Below are positions 13,446 through 21,658 of a stretch of DNA of 24,604 nt, in pieces (the stretch's first letter is position 1; each line of letters opens with the position of its first letter). Source of the DNA: a virus. The position numbers were made by a program, and so were the translations under genes. Below the pieces are notes generated by a model. The model did no database searches. It was not told where the DNA came from and saw only the letters and a list, made by a program, of their open reading frames with translations. Where the stretch lies: positions 1 through 24,604 of IMG/VR virus record IMGVR_UViG_3300037088_000213; one strand, 5' to 3'.

Positions 13446-14735
13446 TTAACGGACTAAGGATTTCTTAAACTGTGTTTTTTCGTCTTTAATCTTATTGAGT
13501 TCCTGATAAAGTCCCTCTCTCATTCTCAATAAATTATCGAATAAAAGTTTCAAACTCTTATCTGATTCCAATAATGCTTTCTCATATTTTAATTCATCAA
13601 TAGCGTTGGAATTGTCTATAATCTGGGCTTCAATGACTTTTTCTTTATCTTCTAAAGTTTTAATTTTCTTCATTTCCTTTGAAAGTTTATTTTCGAAGAA
13701 ATGTGTAACATCAAAATCTAATTCTTTACGAATTTCATTGATAAGTTCTGAAACTGATTCAAATTGATAGAATGCACTTCCTGTTCTTGCGTCTTTTGAA
13801 TATAGATACATATTGTCTTTATAATTGAATACAAAACATTCCAATGTCGGTTGTAACATATTATAAACCTTTAAAGCTATATCCAATTCAATTATATTTG
13901 AAATGTTTTCTTTAACAGCGTTTACCATAAGGAAGTAATCTTTCTTTAAGTAAGGAATAATTGGAGAAGCAAAAATACTTTCAAGAGTTGTTTCTGGATC
14001 TAATTTTTCTTCATTAACATATAAAGATTTATCATTTTTTGTTGAAATTCCTACTACAATATTTTCATCAACCTTGATATTGAATCTATCTTTTTCAACT
14101 TCACCTAAGGTAAGAGCTTGCTCTAAAATTCTTAATTGTCTAACTCTATCTTCATCTTTTACATAATCTTCAACTAAAACTTGTCTAATTCCTTTGTCAT
14201 CAATCATAAACCATCTATCTGCTATAAAGGCCATATAACCATTTTCAACTTTTTCTATTAAAGTGAATATTTTTTCACCTTTACCAGAATTTGACATATT
14301 TTGGACATCCAAAGGATTTTTTGTTAAATTCCATACAAATTTCTTTATTTCTGGCACCCAATCATAAAGTTTTAATTCATGTAAAATTTGTTCCATTCTG
14401 GTACTGTCATCTGGTAATTGGATGATTTCCAATATAACATTTAACGGATGACGATATAATTCACCACCATTGGTTCTTTCAACTCTCTTATAAAGGTCTT
14501 TTAATTCGTAAATAAGGTTAAAAGATTGAATTTCACCATCAACTGTTTCCAATAATGACTTCACATCTGTATCATATGTATAAGGCATTAACCTCTCTTT
14601 TAAACCTTTTTGAATTTCTTTTTCTGAGAAATCATTAAAATTCAAAAGAAAAGATTCGATGATATTTGAAATTTCTTCTTGTTCGAATACCAACTTTTGT
14701 TTAAATTCGAATAATTCCATTTTTAAATTTTTCAT
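13446..14735 (-). CDS. Unrecognised large phage protein (429 aa)
   Basis: A 429-residue soluble protein without recognisable domain. The N-terminal 150 residues look helical (EFKQKLVFEQEEISNIIESFL, LIYELKDLYKRVERTNGGELYRHPLNVILEIIQL). The middle is mixed alpha/beta (YMAFIADRWFMIDDKGIRQVLVEDY, FNIKVDENIVVGIS). Residues from about 350 to 429 form a charged coiled coil (NKLSKEMKKIKTLEDKEKVIEAQI...). It has its own late-type promoter motif and terminator, so it is probably made late as a single-gene transcript, which suggests an abundant virion or assembly protein. Alternatives cannot be ruled out. Confidence 0.75.
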   Translation of the reverse strand: MKNLKMELFEFKQKLVFEQEEISNIIESFLLNFNDFSEKEIQKGLKERLMPYTYDTDVKSLLETVDGEIQSFNLIYELKDLYKRVERTNGGELYRHPLNVILEIIQLPDDSTRMEQILHELKLYDWVPEIKKFVWNLTKNPLDVQNMSNSGKGEKIFTLIEKVENGYMAFIADRWFMIDDKGIRQVLVEDYVKDEDRVRQLRILEQALTLGEVEKDRFNIKVDENIVVGISTKNDKSLYVNEEKLDPETTLESIFASPIIPYLKKDYFLMVNAVKENISNIIELDIALKVYNMLQPTLECFVFNYKDNMYLYSKDARTGSAFYQFESVSELINEIRKELDFDVTHFFENKLSKEMKKIKTLEDKEKVIEAQIIDNSNAIDELKYEKALLESDKSLKLLFDNLLRMREGLYQELNKIKDEKTQFKKSLVR

Positions 14736-14796
14736 ATTCTTTATTGTTATTTTTTAGCAATCTTTTACATTTTGAAAAAATTGAATACAATTCAAA

Positions 14797-14808
14797 CTTA
14801 TATATTAA
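14797..14808 (-). promoter_or_regulatory. Late-promoter motif before 429-residue gene
   Basis: The minus strand reads TTAATATATAAG, identical to the plus-strand copy at 14870-14881. It ends 61 bases before the ATG at 14735. Confidence 0.65.
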
Positions 14809-14821
14809 GTCTCACAGCTCA

Positions 14822-14853
14822 TTTTTTTCCAAATATTTTTTATTTGAAAAAAA
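14822..14853. repeat. Inverted repeat between divergent late promoters
   Basis: Seven T residues, CC, AAATA, five T residues, TATTTG and seven A residues form a hairpin-capable palindrome (arms TTTTTTTC-AAATA and TATTTGAAAAAAA). It lies midway between the two divergent promoter motifs at 14797 and 14870. Confidence 0.55.
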
Positions 14854-14869
14854 TTATCGTAATATTGCA

Positions 14870-14881
14870 TTAATATATAAG
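14870..14881 (+). promoter_or_regulatory. Late-promoter motif before 111-residue gene
   Basis: TTAATATATAAG ends 20 bases before the ATG at 14902, leaving a short leader (GGGAAAAGAAACACTTTCCC) that can itself fold through GGGAAA and TTTCCC. Confidence 0.65.
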
Positions 14882-14901
14882 GGAAAAGAAACACTTTCCC
14901 A

Positions 14902-15237
14902 ATGAAGTATCTTAAATCTTTTCTTCAACTAACAGAAAACATGGAAATCGAACCTCATAAAGTAACTAATTTATCAGTTGAACAACAAATGTTGTTAAAT
15001 ATTAATAGGTATAATGTAGAAGAAGTCGCTGAACGATATACGAGAAAGCAATTAGCAAAAACTATTGTCTACACAACTTGTTATTCTGAATCTTTAATGA
15101 AGCAATATAAGGAATTTAAAACAAAAGAAGATATGGTTCTTTATATTATTGAATGGCTTGATGAATGTTTTGAAGATTTAGGATATGTTGAAGATTTAAT
15201 TGAAACGATTGATAATTGTAATAACGGTACATATTAA
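14902..15237 (+). CDS. Hypothetical protein (111 aa)
   Basis: A soluble, mostly helical acidic protein. The first part (MKYLKSFLQLTENMEIEPHK) could be an amphipathic start. The rest has EEVAERYTRKQLAKTIVYTTCYSESLMKQYKEFKTKEDMVLYIIEWLDECFEDLGYVEDLIETID, suggesting a small helical bundle. It has a clear late-type promoter and ends convergently, with stop codons overlapping those of the 95-residue gene by four bases. I do not recognise the family. Confidence 0.7.
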   Translation: MKYLKSFLQLTENMEIEPHKVTNLSVEQQMLLNINRYNVEEVAERYTRKQLAKTIVYTTCYSESLMKQYKEFKTKEDMVLYIIEWLDECFEDLGYVEDLIETIDNCNNGTY

Positions 15238-15521
15238 TTATCTTCTTCCATATAATCTTCTATTTCAGGGAAACTTATTTCCTGAACATAATCATATACA
15301 TTTCGAAGCTGTTCCAGAATATCATCTATTACATCTTCTCTGTCAAATATTTCGTTTTCTAAATCATATGGAACTGATCCACTTATAGCTTCAACATGCC
15401 AATTTGAATTTTTATAAATACGAATAACAAATTTATCAACAATATCATCTTCCTCTTCATGAAGTTTATCTTTTTCTTCATGTTCTTCAATGAAAACATA
15501 ATAGATCTCGTCTTTATACAT
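15234..15521 (-). CDS. Hypothetical acidic protein (95 aa)
   Basis: A very acidic small protein (EEHEEKDKLHEEEDDIVDKF near the start, EIEDYMEEDN at the end) with likely strands IYYVFIEE and FVIRIYKNSNWHVEAISG. Such negative charge is common in phage proteins that mimic DNA and block DNA-binding enzymes, but nothing specific supports that here. It has its own upstream late-like motif and converges on the 111-residue gene. Confidence 0.65.
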   Translation of the reverse strand: MYKDEIYYVFIEEHEEKDKLHEEEDDIVDKFVIRIYKNSNWHVEAISGSVPYDLENEIFDREDVIDDILEQLRNVYDYVQEISFPEIEDYMEEDN

Positions 15522-15541
15522 ACACAGTTTCTTTTTTTAAA

Positions 15542-15555
15542 CCATATATATTTAA
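15542..15555 (-). promoter_or_regulatory. Late-promoter-like motif before 95-residue gene
   Basis: The minus strand reads TTAAATATATATGG, ending 20 bases from the ATG at 15521. It deviates from the best copies at the 3' side. Confidence 0.4.
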
Positions 15556-15579
15556 AAATTCAGTCCAAAATTGATAATT

Positions 15580-15837
15580 CTATTTTATTTTTAATACAGG
15601 TGGAATATAACTCAATATAACTACTGTTGATATTCCTGTTTCGTTGACTTGCGGTTTAATACTATATTCGTTGAATTTGTAGTTCATCCAACCATTACAC
15701 TTCAAATAATTCAAAAGATTTCTAATGTTTAAATTTTCTGGTATATCAGATAGTTGAATTTTCATACGTTTTCCAAAGGGATCATCATCAATAATGATCG
15801 AACCGAAGTCTTTAAACCTCGATGAAGGACTACTCAT
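15580..15837 (-). CDS. Hypothetical protein (85 aa)
   Basis: A small soluble protein with an N-terminal serine-rich tip (MSSPSSRFKDFG), the segment IIIDDDPFGKRMKIQLSDIP, then a likely helix (NIRNLLNYLKCNGW) and strands to the end (TVVILSYIPPVLKIK). I do not recognise it. It lies downstream of the adhesin genes but has its own promoter motif about 53 bases upstream. It is probably co-expressed with late genes. Confidence 0.65.
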   Translation of the reverse strand: MSSPSSRFKDFGSIIIDDDPFGKRMKIQLSDIPENLNIRNLLNYLKCNGWMNYKFNEYSIKPQVNETGISTVVILSYIPPVLKIK

Positions 15838-15890
15838 AAATTAATCATTTTTTTAGGATTTACACAAAAATGTGTGTATAAGATATTTTC

Positions 15891-15902
15891 TTTATATATT
15901 AA
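15891..15902 (-). promoter_or_regulatory. Late-promoter motif before 85-residue gene
   Basis: The minus strand reads TTAATATATAAA within ATTTAATATATAAAGAAAAT, close to the 20-base promoter unit seen twice at 20290-20367. The start codon at 15837 is 53 bases away. Confidence 0.65.
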
Positions 15903-15921
15903 ATTTCAAATATTGTTTATT

Positions 15922-17679
15922 TTAATCTGGTGGAGGTGGTGCTTGTCCAGTAGTGAAATTTTTAATCACACCATAAGAAAAACCGAATATATTTTGTGCA
16001 TAAGCTACATAATAATATTTAGTACCAGACAATAATCCACTAATAGTTCCACTAAAATTAAGTGGGGCATTTCCAGTTCCACAACTCTTAACTGTTCCAG
16101 TGTAAACACCAAAAGAAGTAAGAGAATATTTCATTCCTAAATCTATTATAGATCCACCACCATTTGAAATTAAAGATCCAGTTAAAACAGCTGATGATGA
16201 AGTAACACTTGTAGAACCGATAGTTGCAACAGTTGGAGCAGGTGATGAGGAAGTTGTTATAGTTAATATAGATCCATAACCTGTACCCAATGAATTAGTG
16301 GCAAAGGCTCTAACATAATAGATTGTCAATTGATTTAATCCCATCATAGTATCTGTATAAGATCCTATTCCTGTACTACCATCATAAACAACCGTATTAT
16401 TCAATGTCGGGTTGTTCGTTGTAGAATAACAAATTCCACGAACAGTTGCCAATCCACCATCACTTGTCACATTACAAGAGACTGTACAAGAATTATATCC
16501 CGGAGTTCCAGTTGATACAGTAGTGACACTTGGAATTGAATAAGTTGGGGGTGGAGGTGGAGGTGGTAATGGTTGTGGAACAACATTCTGTTGTAAATCC
16601 GTTGTAAAAGTTCCCTGAAATTCACTGATTAAAAAACCATTTTCAAAAATCCCATTTAACCACATTCCAGAAAAAAACATTCCAGATTTAAAAATTCCAT
16701 TCATCCATAATCCGTCATACCAAAGTCCATTTTTCCAAATTGTTAATGAAGTAAAGGCATCTTCTGCACTTGTATTGAATACCCCACCATACCATTTTCC
16801 ATAATTGAATAATCCTTTTTCGAAATGACCACCGAACCAAAATCCATTGTTAAATGTTCCGTCTTTCCAATGAGTAACATTATGATCAACACTAGCTATA
16901 GTATTTCCACTACTATCAATATTAAGTCCAGACATAAATTGTCCATTTTCAAAAACACCATTATACCAAGTTGTTAGTGTTGTTGTTCCACTTTCAGTTC
17001 CAAATCTTGCTAATATATTAGTTTTTATTTGATTGAATGTTCCTGTTTTCCAAATACCTTTAAGAAAATCTCCACCGAAAAATCCACCACTCCACCATTC
17101 ATAATTATCAAAATAACCATTATAAAACTTCCCGTTAACCCAATATGAATTTTTAACCGTACCATTATTGAATACACCGTTCATCCAGACTGAATTTTTG
17201 AATAATCCATTATAGTAATTTCCATTATACCAATATGGACAATCAAGGGCCCCCGTTGTAACCTGTGTAGATGTCATTCCAGAAACATTATTATCATTCC
17301 CAAAGATACCATTATGCCATTCACCGTTTAACCATTTACCGTTCAAAAACTGAGAATACATTTTATCTTCTTCAACAATCACAAATCTTTTTGTTAATAT
17401 CATTGATTTATCCAATAAATAAGAAAACCAACGACCTTTTTTCCAAATTCCATCATGCCAAATTCCAGAATACCATGTACCATCTTCCCATTCTCCACAA
17501 ATCCATTCTCCCATGTACCATACTAAACCATAATCATCCAAACCTAAAACAGCATTTCGGATGGAGGCATTTAATATCCAATTATATCTAACCTTTAATA
17601 TTTCTATGGTTAAATCATCAGTCAATAAGATATTATTAACATTGTTTTCTATATTTACTATTTGAACTTTAAAAGCCAT
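15922..17679 (-). CDS. Adhesin-like protein with W-x-N-G repeats and FN3-like domains
   Basis: 585 residues from the ATG at 17679 (MAFKVQIVN); an in-frame TTG two codons earlier is less likely. Residues about 50-350 hold some 25 short units of the kind W-x-N/D-G-x-(F/W/Y)-x-N/K-G, such as WYNGNYYNGLF and WMNGVFNNG, which should make a regular beta structure. A proline run (about 371-378) acts as hinge, followed by two FN3-like domains (380-476 and 480-578) with the closing pattern YYVRAFATNSLGTGYGS and YYYVAYAQNIFGFSYG, common in Bacteroidota surface proteins. The end is PPPPD. It starts 23 bases after the 855-residue gene, so both share a transcript. A tail-fibre or virion decoration role in binding host surface is inferred. 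Confidence 0.78.
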   Translation of the reverse strand: MAFKVQIVNIENNVNNILLTDDLTIEILKVRYNWILNASIRNAVLGLDDYGLVWYMGEWICGEWEDGTWYSGIWHDGIWKKGRWFSYLLDKSMILTKRFVIVEEDKMYSQFLNGKWLNGEWHNGIFGNDNNVSGMTSTQVTTGALDCPYWYNGNYYNGLFKNSVWMNGVFNNGTVKNSYWVNGKFYNGYFDNYEWWSGGFFGGDFLKGIWKTGTFNQIKTNILARFGTESGTTTLTTWYNGVFENGQFMSGLNIDSSGNTIASVDHNVTHWKDGTFNNGFWFGGHFEKGLFNYGKWYGGVFNTSAEDAFTSLTIWKNGLWYDGLWMNGIFKSGMFFSGMWLNGIFENGFLISEFQGTFTTDLQQNVVPQPLPPPPPPPTYSIPSVTTVSTGTPGYNSCTVSCNVTSDGGLATVRGICYSTTNNPTLNNTVVYDGSTGIGSYTDTMMGLNQLTIYYVRAFATNSLGTGYGSILTITTSSSPAPTVATIGSTSVTSSSAVLTGSLISNGGGSIIDLGMKYSLTSFGVYTGTVKSCGTGNAPLNFSGTISGLLSGTKYYYVAYAQNIFGFSYGVIKNFTTGQAPPPPD

Positions 17680-17702
17680 TCCCAATTTTTATTTTTATAA
17701 AG

Positions 17703-20270
17703 TTAATCATATACTAATGTCCACCCTTTCAATATAAGATTATTTCTTGATACCTGAGATATCGTAGTAACATGAGCATTAAGACCAGCTATTCCCATTC
17801 CCGATGTATTTATATACCCATTTAAAAGTCCATTGGAATCAAGTATGTTAAAGAATTTATCCACATCAACAAGATTATTATTACTCAAATCTAAATGGGT
17901 GAGATATAGTAATCCAGTAATATCAAAATCTGGTAAAATATTATTAGATAATGTCAGAGATGTTAGATTGTTTATATTCATCACATTAGAAATAAATATA
18001 CCACCACCATTTACTGTTACTGATCTTAGATACTGTAAATCCCCTTGGAAGGTTATACCAAAGAAATTATTAGCGGAATATGTATGACTTCCTATGTAAT
18101 AACCATTAAAAGTAATGGTTTCTAATCCATCCCCCCAATCTATATCCAATGTTGTTGGTGAGATACTTTGTAAGATATAATTAAACACCATTCCAATTGT
18201 TGCTTTGATCTTAAATGAAAACGATCCATATGCTGTCGTTCCAGTTGTACTTCCACTTGTTGCCCCCGTTAATAAATCATATGTTATCACTAAATTTTCA
18301 CTTAAAATTGGAATTGGTATTTTTGTGTGTTTATCAACACCAATCTCAATCAATTCTATTGGTTTGTAAATTAAATTAGGATCATAACTAAAAGTTATAT
18401 TTCCACCATTGTTCATTAAATTTTCAGGATTGTACATTTCCAGAACGAACTTATGATTATCGTCTTGAGTTAATAAAGCTGTAGTATTTTTCGTTATATT
18501 TATATCATTTTCGATAATTCTGGAATATGAAATACAAATATCTTTTCTTAAATCATCATCTTTAACTCTGTACCAATCGTTTTCTTCATTCTTATAAACA
18601 GAATATAATAATTCCGATATTCCTGTCAGAGTATAAATACTATCTATACTTGTTATGGTTAATCCAGAATTACTCTTATATGTTTCTATAATGAAATATT
18701 CATTTGGAACATAATCTACAATCAATGTTTTGTAAATTGAATTCAAATTAACAAAAGTATGATTTTTTAGAAAATACATATCAGATGGGTTTGTCGGTGT
18801 AATCTTCACATAAGTTCCTTTTGGATACATTCCTAAATATTCCGAACTTTGAATTTCATTAAAAGCTGTTAATCCCGATGTAAATAATGTCAAATTAACA
18901 TCACTCAAAAAAGAATACGAATTATTAAAAATAGTTGGATTTATCGAATTCAAATGTTCATATAATTTATATTTCGAATAAGAATTAGTGGTAGAAAATG
19001 AATATTCAGTATAAGAAACTCCACTATAAATAATTTGTAATCCATCATAATCAAAATAATGATTATATTGATAATAAGTTGGAGATACATTTAATGATGG
19101 ATCGACATAAAAATATTTGGAGTGATAAGCTGAATTTAAAATAGTTTGGATATTACCTATTGTTGACCATTGAAGATTTGTAATTGTATATGAATAACCA
19201 CTTAAATCAGTCAATAAATTATTTGGAATAGGATCTTTCAAAGACACATAATAATCAACTGAATTGTCTTTACTTTTTATAAATGTATTGTAGAAAAGAC
19301 TGGTATTTCCTGATATTTCAATTTGTACATAATCATTTAAATTTGTATTACTATAAAAATTCGAACTCACTTTAACAAAAGTATAAACTGATTCATTTGT
19401 AGCTGTTAACCACCATTCATCATATTTATTAAACATCGTACTTCCAGATGTAATTCCCGTATAAATAAATTTGGTTGTGTCTGGATCAAGTATTATAATA
19501 TATTCGTTATCATGATATTTAATCACGACTTTATCACCATTATTAAGAACATTAGAAACATTGAATCCTGTATAAAGAGAATAATTTAATGGATTCATGT
19601 GTCTTGCTATATCATAATCAGTGAAAATCAATTTAGGAATTGGTATTGTCGCCCCCAAATTATAATTGAAGAAATTTTTTATAATATAGGTTTTACCCGA
19701 CATATAATCAGCTGATTGATATGATACTGGAAAATAATCCCCTACATTTTTTAAATGATATTCCTTGTGTTTATTATCACCCAGCTTGACATAACCTTTG
19801 TATCTAAATGTATTCCCCGAATCAGCCATAAAATCTGATCTAATTAAAAATCCTCTTTGGTCGACATTGTATAATCCATTTTGGGTTTTATCTGATTGAT
19901 TTACCAGAAGGACTTTATGTTTCGTCTTTAAATAAGCATTATCAATCGTATAATATCTTAGGGTCAAATCTAAACTCGATGTACTACATACATCAACACT
20001 ATCCATATTGACCATGAAATTATTTATAATATCAAATTCATTATACATATTGTAAATACACCAATTCTTTCCGACCATTGGATTTTTATTATAAATATCA
20101 TCGAGAGTATTAACATATTGATAGGTGATACCAGATAAACATTTTTGGTATTTAAAATAGTTATCTGGGATATAAGTTACCCCGCTCCAATAAGCATCTA
20201 ATCTCTCTTCTCTCAACCAAGTGTCGCCATTCAAAGTCCAATCAAATTTGATGTTCCATATGTCTTTCAT
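17703..20270 (-). CDS. Large tail-fibre/receptor-binding candidate with PKD-like and LRR parts
   Basis: 855 residues, rich in Tyr, Asn, Ser and Thr. Near the N-terminus, VLLVNQSDKTQNGLYNVDQRGFLIRSDF (about 120-147) matches a phrase common in phage tail-fibre proteins (VLLKxQTxxxxNGIYxV...RxxD). The long middle is beta-rich with many aromatic residues. Near the C-terminus, DIDWGDG (709-715) followed by a GSHTYS (727-732) is a PKD-like turn, and from about 745 come leucine-rich units (LTSLTLSNNILPDFDITGLL, YLTHLDLSNNNLVDVDKF). The combination suggests a stalk with a binding tip. It is the first gene of a two-gene adhesin transcript with a strong promoter motif just upstream. No signal peptide is seen, as expected of a virion protein. 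Confidence 0.8.
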   Translation of the reverse strand: MKDIWNIKFDWTLNGDTWLREERLDAYWSGVTYIPDNYFKYQKCLSGITYQYVNTLDDIYNKNPMVGKNWCIYNMYNEFDIINNFMVNMDSVDVCSTSSLDLTLRYYTIDNAYLKTKHKVLLVNQSDKTQNGLYNVDQRGFLIRSDFMADSGNTFRYKGYVKLGDNKHKEYHLKNVGDYFPVSYQSADYMSGKTYIIKNFFNYNLGATIPIPKLIFTDYDIARHMNPLNYSLYTGFNVSNVLNNGDKVVIKYHDNEYIIILDPDTTKFIYTGITSGSTMFNKYDEWWLTATNESVYTFVKVSSNFYSNTNLNDYVQIEISGNTSLFYNTFIKSKDNSVDYYVSLKDPIPNNLLTDLSGYSYTITNLQWSTIGNIQTILNSAYHSKYFYVDPSLNVSPTYYQYNHYFDYDGLQIIYSGVSYTEYSFSTTNSYSKYKLYEHLNSINPTIFNNSYSFLSDVNLTLFTSGLTAFNEIQSSEYLGMYPKGTYVKITPTNPSDMYFLKNHTFVNLNSIYKTLIVDYVPNEYFIIETYKSNSGLTITSIDSIYTLTGISELLYSVYKNEENDWYRVKDDDLRKDICISYSRIIENDINITKNTTALLTQDDNHKFVLEMYNPENLMNNGGNITFSYDPNLIYKPIELIEIGVDKHTKIPIPILSENLVITYDLLTGATSGSTTGTTAYGSFSFKIKATIGMVFNYILQSISPTTLDIDWGDGLETITFNGYYIGSHTYSANNFFGITFQGDLQYLRSVTVNGGGIFISNVMNINNLTSLTLSNNILPDFDITGLLYLTHLDLSNNNLVDVDKFFNILDSNGLLNGYINTSGMGIAGLNAHVTTISQVSRNNLILKGWTLVYD

Positions 20271-20289
20271 TGTAGATTCAACAAGGTAA

Positions 20290-20309
20290 TTTCTTTTTAT
20301 ATATTAAAT
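20290..20309 (-). promoter_or_regulatory. Late promoter of adhesin transcript
   Basis: On the minus strand the 20 bases read ATTTAATATATAAAAAGAAA, ending 19 bases before the ATG of the 855-residue gene. The same 20 bases occur on the plus strand at 20348-20367. Confidence 0.72.
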
Positions 20310-20347
20310 TAGTGTCTTTCCTTTTTAATAAGAAAAAACTATTTTTG

Positions 20348-20367
20348 ATTTAATATATAAAAAGAAA
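20348..20367 (+). promoter_or_regulatory. Late promoter of M16 peptidase gene
   Basis: ATTTAATATATAAAAAGAAA, identical to the minus-strand copy at 20290-20309, with 38 bases between them. The ATG at 20386 lies 18 bases downstream. Confidence 0.72.
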
Positions 20368-20385
20368 AAATCTACTTCCCCTGAC

Positions 20386-21492
20386 ATGATATATAATATA
20401 CAAAATCAAATTGACTTATCAGGATTCTACATTGTCTATAATGGTGTTGTCGTAAATGAAAAAGAGGGAACTTATGGAATATCTCATTTAATAGAACATT
20501 TAGTATGTAAAAACTTGAATGATGAATTTGTGGATTCATTAGAAAAAAACGGTATAACTTGGAATGCTTATACAACACCGAATAATATAGTTTTCTATAT
20601 CAAAGGTTTAGATGATTATGTTTATAATTTCAAAAATGAATTTCTTCAAAAAATCACAAACTTCAAAATAACTCCTGATGTTTTTAAAATAGAAAAAAAT
20701 GTGGTTTTAGAGGAATATACCGACTTATTCAATAGGTATAATAAAAATCATTTTCTCAATTTATATAGAAAAGTACTAAACAACTATAATTCAGTTGGGA
20801 AAAAAGAGGACATAGAACAATTAACAATGGAAAAATGCTTAGAACATTATTCGCAGTTTTATAGTAATCCATCTAAAATAATATACATATCAAAGAAATA
20901 TAAAGAAGAAACAACAAATATAACCTTTGATGATAAGTCAAGTAAAAAAACTTTTAAATTAGGAACATATGATTATACCTTAGAAACTCCTTTATTATCT
21001 GGAAATAAATCTTCTATTATTTACCTTTCTCCAATAATAAATGAAGATTTCGATAAGATAATATTCATCAACTATCTTCTATCTGGAGGATTAAAATCTC
21101 CGTTATATAAAGCAATTAGAGAAAAAAATAGTTTGGCTTATTATATCAACTGTCGTATTGATCGTCTGGATGATAAAGGAATCATAATTATTTCAACCGA
21201 AACGAGCGATGTTAATGTGGAAAAATTAAATGAAACTATAATCAATGTTTTTAAAGAAAGATCCTATTTAACCAGAGAAAAATTTGAAAGTGTAAAAAAT
21301 TTCATTAAAATCAGTTTGATAAAATCGAATATTAACTTACAAGACAATGAAGATAAATTCATTCTCCCCCAGAATTGGCTTATAGAAGATACAATCGACA
21401 AGTTAACTTATGAGGATATTATGGTGGCTTTTGATAAATATTTCAACATCAATGACTTCTATAAAAGTGTAAATAAAAATGAATTTTCTTAA
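20386..21492 (+). CDS. M16 family zinc metallopeptidase (insulinase/pitrilysin type)
   Basis: 368 residues with both M16 halves. H34-L-I-E37-H38 is the inverted zinc motif HxxEH; E110 in EKNVVLEEYTD is the third zinc ligand and E103 the second conserved glutamate, giving HxxEH-x71-E, slightly shorter than the usual x76. NAYTT (60-64) fits the substrate-edge strand. The C-terminal half (about 208-330) has LSGGLKSPLYKAIREKNSLAYYI, with R245 and Y252/Y253 as the R/Y pair that holds substrate. Members cut peptides inside a closed chamber formed by two or four such halves; a protein of this size should work as a dimer. It lacks the first strand of cellular forms and has no signal peptide, so a cytoplasmic or virion site is likely. 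It is divergent from the adhesins. Its substrate is unknown. Confidence 0.92.
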   Translation: MIYNIQNQIDLSGFYIVYNGVVVNEKEGTYGISHLIEHLVCKNLNDEFVDSLEKNGITWNAYTTPNNIVFYIKGLDDYVYNFKNEFLQKITNFKITPDVFKIEKNVVLEEYTDLFNRYNKNHFLNLYRKVLNNYNSVGKKEDIEQLTMEKCLEHYSQFYSNPSKIIYISKKYKEETTNITFDDKSSKKTFKLGTYDYTLETPLLSGNKSSIIYLSPIINEDFDKIIFINYLLSGGLKSPLYKAIREKNSLAYYINCRIDRLDDKGIIIISTETSDVNVEKLNETIINVFKERSYLTREKFESVKNFIKISLIKSNINLQDNEDKFILPQNWLIEDTIDKLTYEDIMVAFDKYFNINDFYKSVNKNEFS

Positions 21493-21557
21493 ACTTTTGA
21501 TACACAAAAAAATATATTAAATTGACCGTAAAAATTCAAAAAATCAGTTTTTTTTTA

Positions 21558-21569
21558 TTAATATATAAG
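21558..21569 (+). promoter_or_regulatory. Late-promoter motif before 53-residue gene
   Basis: TTAATATATAAG, identical to the copies at 14797 and 14870, lies 89 bases before the ATG at 21659. The leader is longer than for other genes here. Confidence 0.55.
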
Positions 21570-21658
21570 TTAAATATTTTTGTAGGCTTCAATGGTAAAT
21601 TTTAGGGCATGGATTGAATGGGTTGAAAAATAATTTAAAAAAAATAAAAATTAGAAAA

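Noticed and set aside
21592-21633. Possible 13-codon leader peptide (MVNFRAWIEWVEK) after the late motif at 21558
   Set aside because: Too short to support, and no stop-start coupling or hairpin suggests attenuation; noted only.
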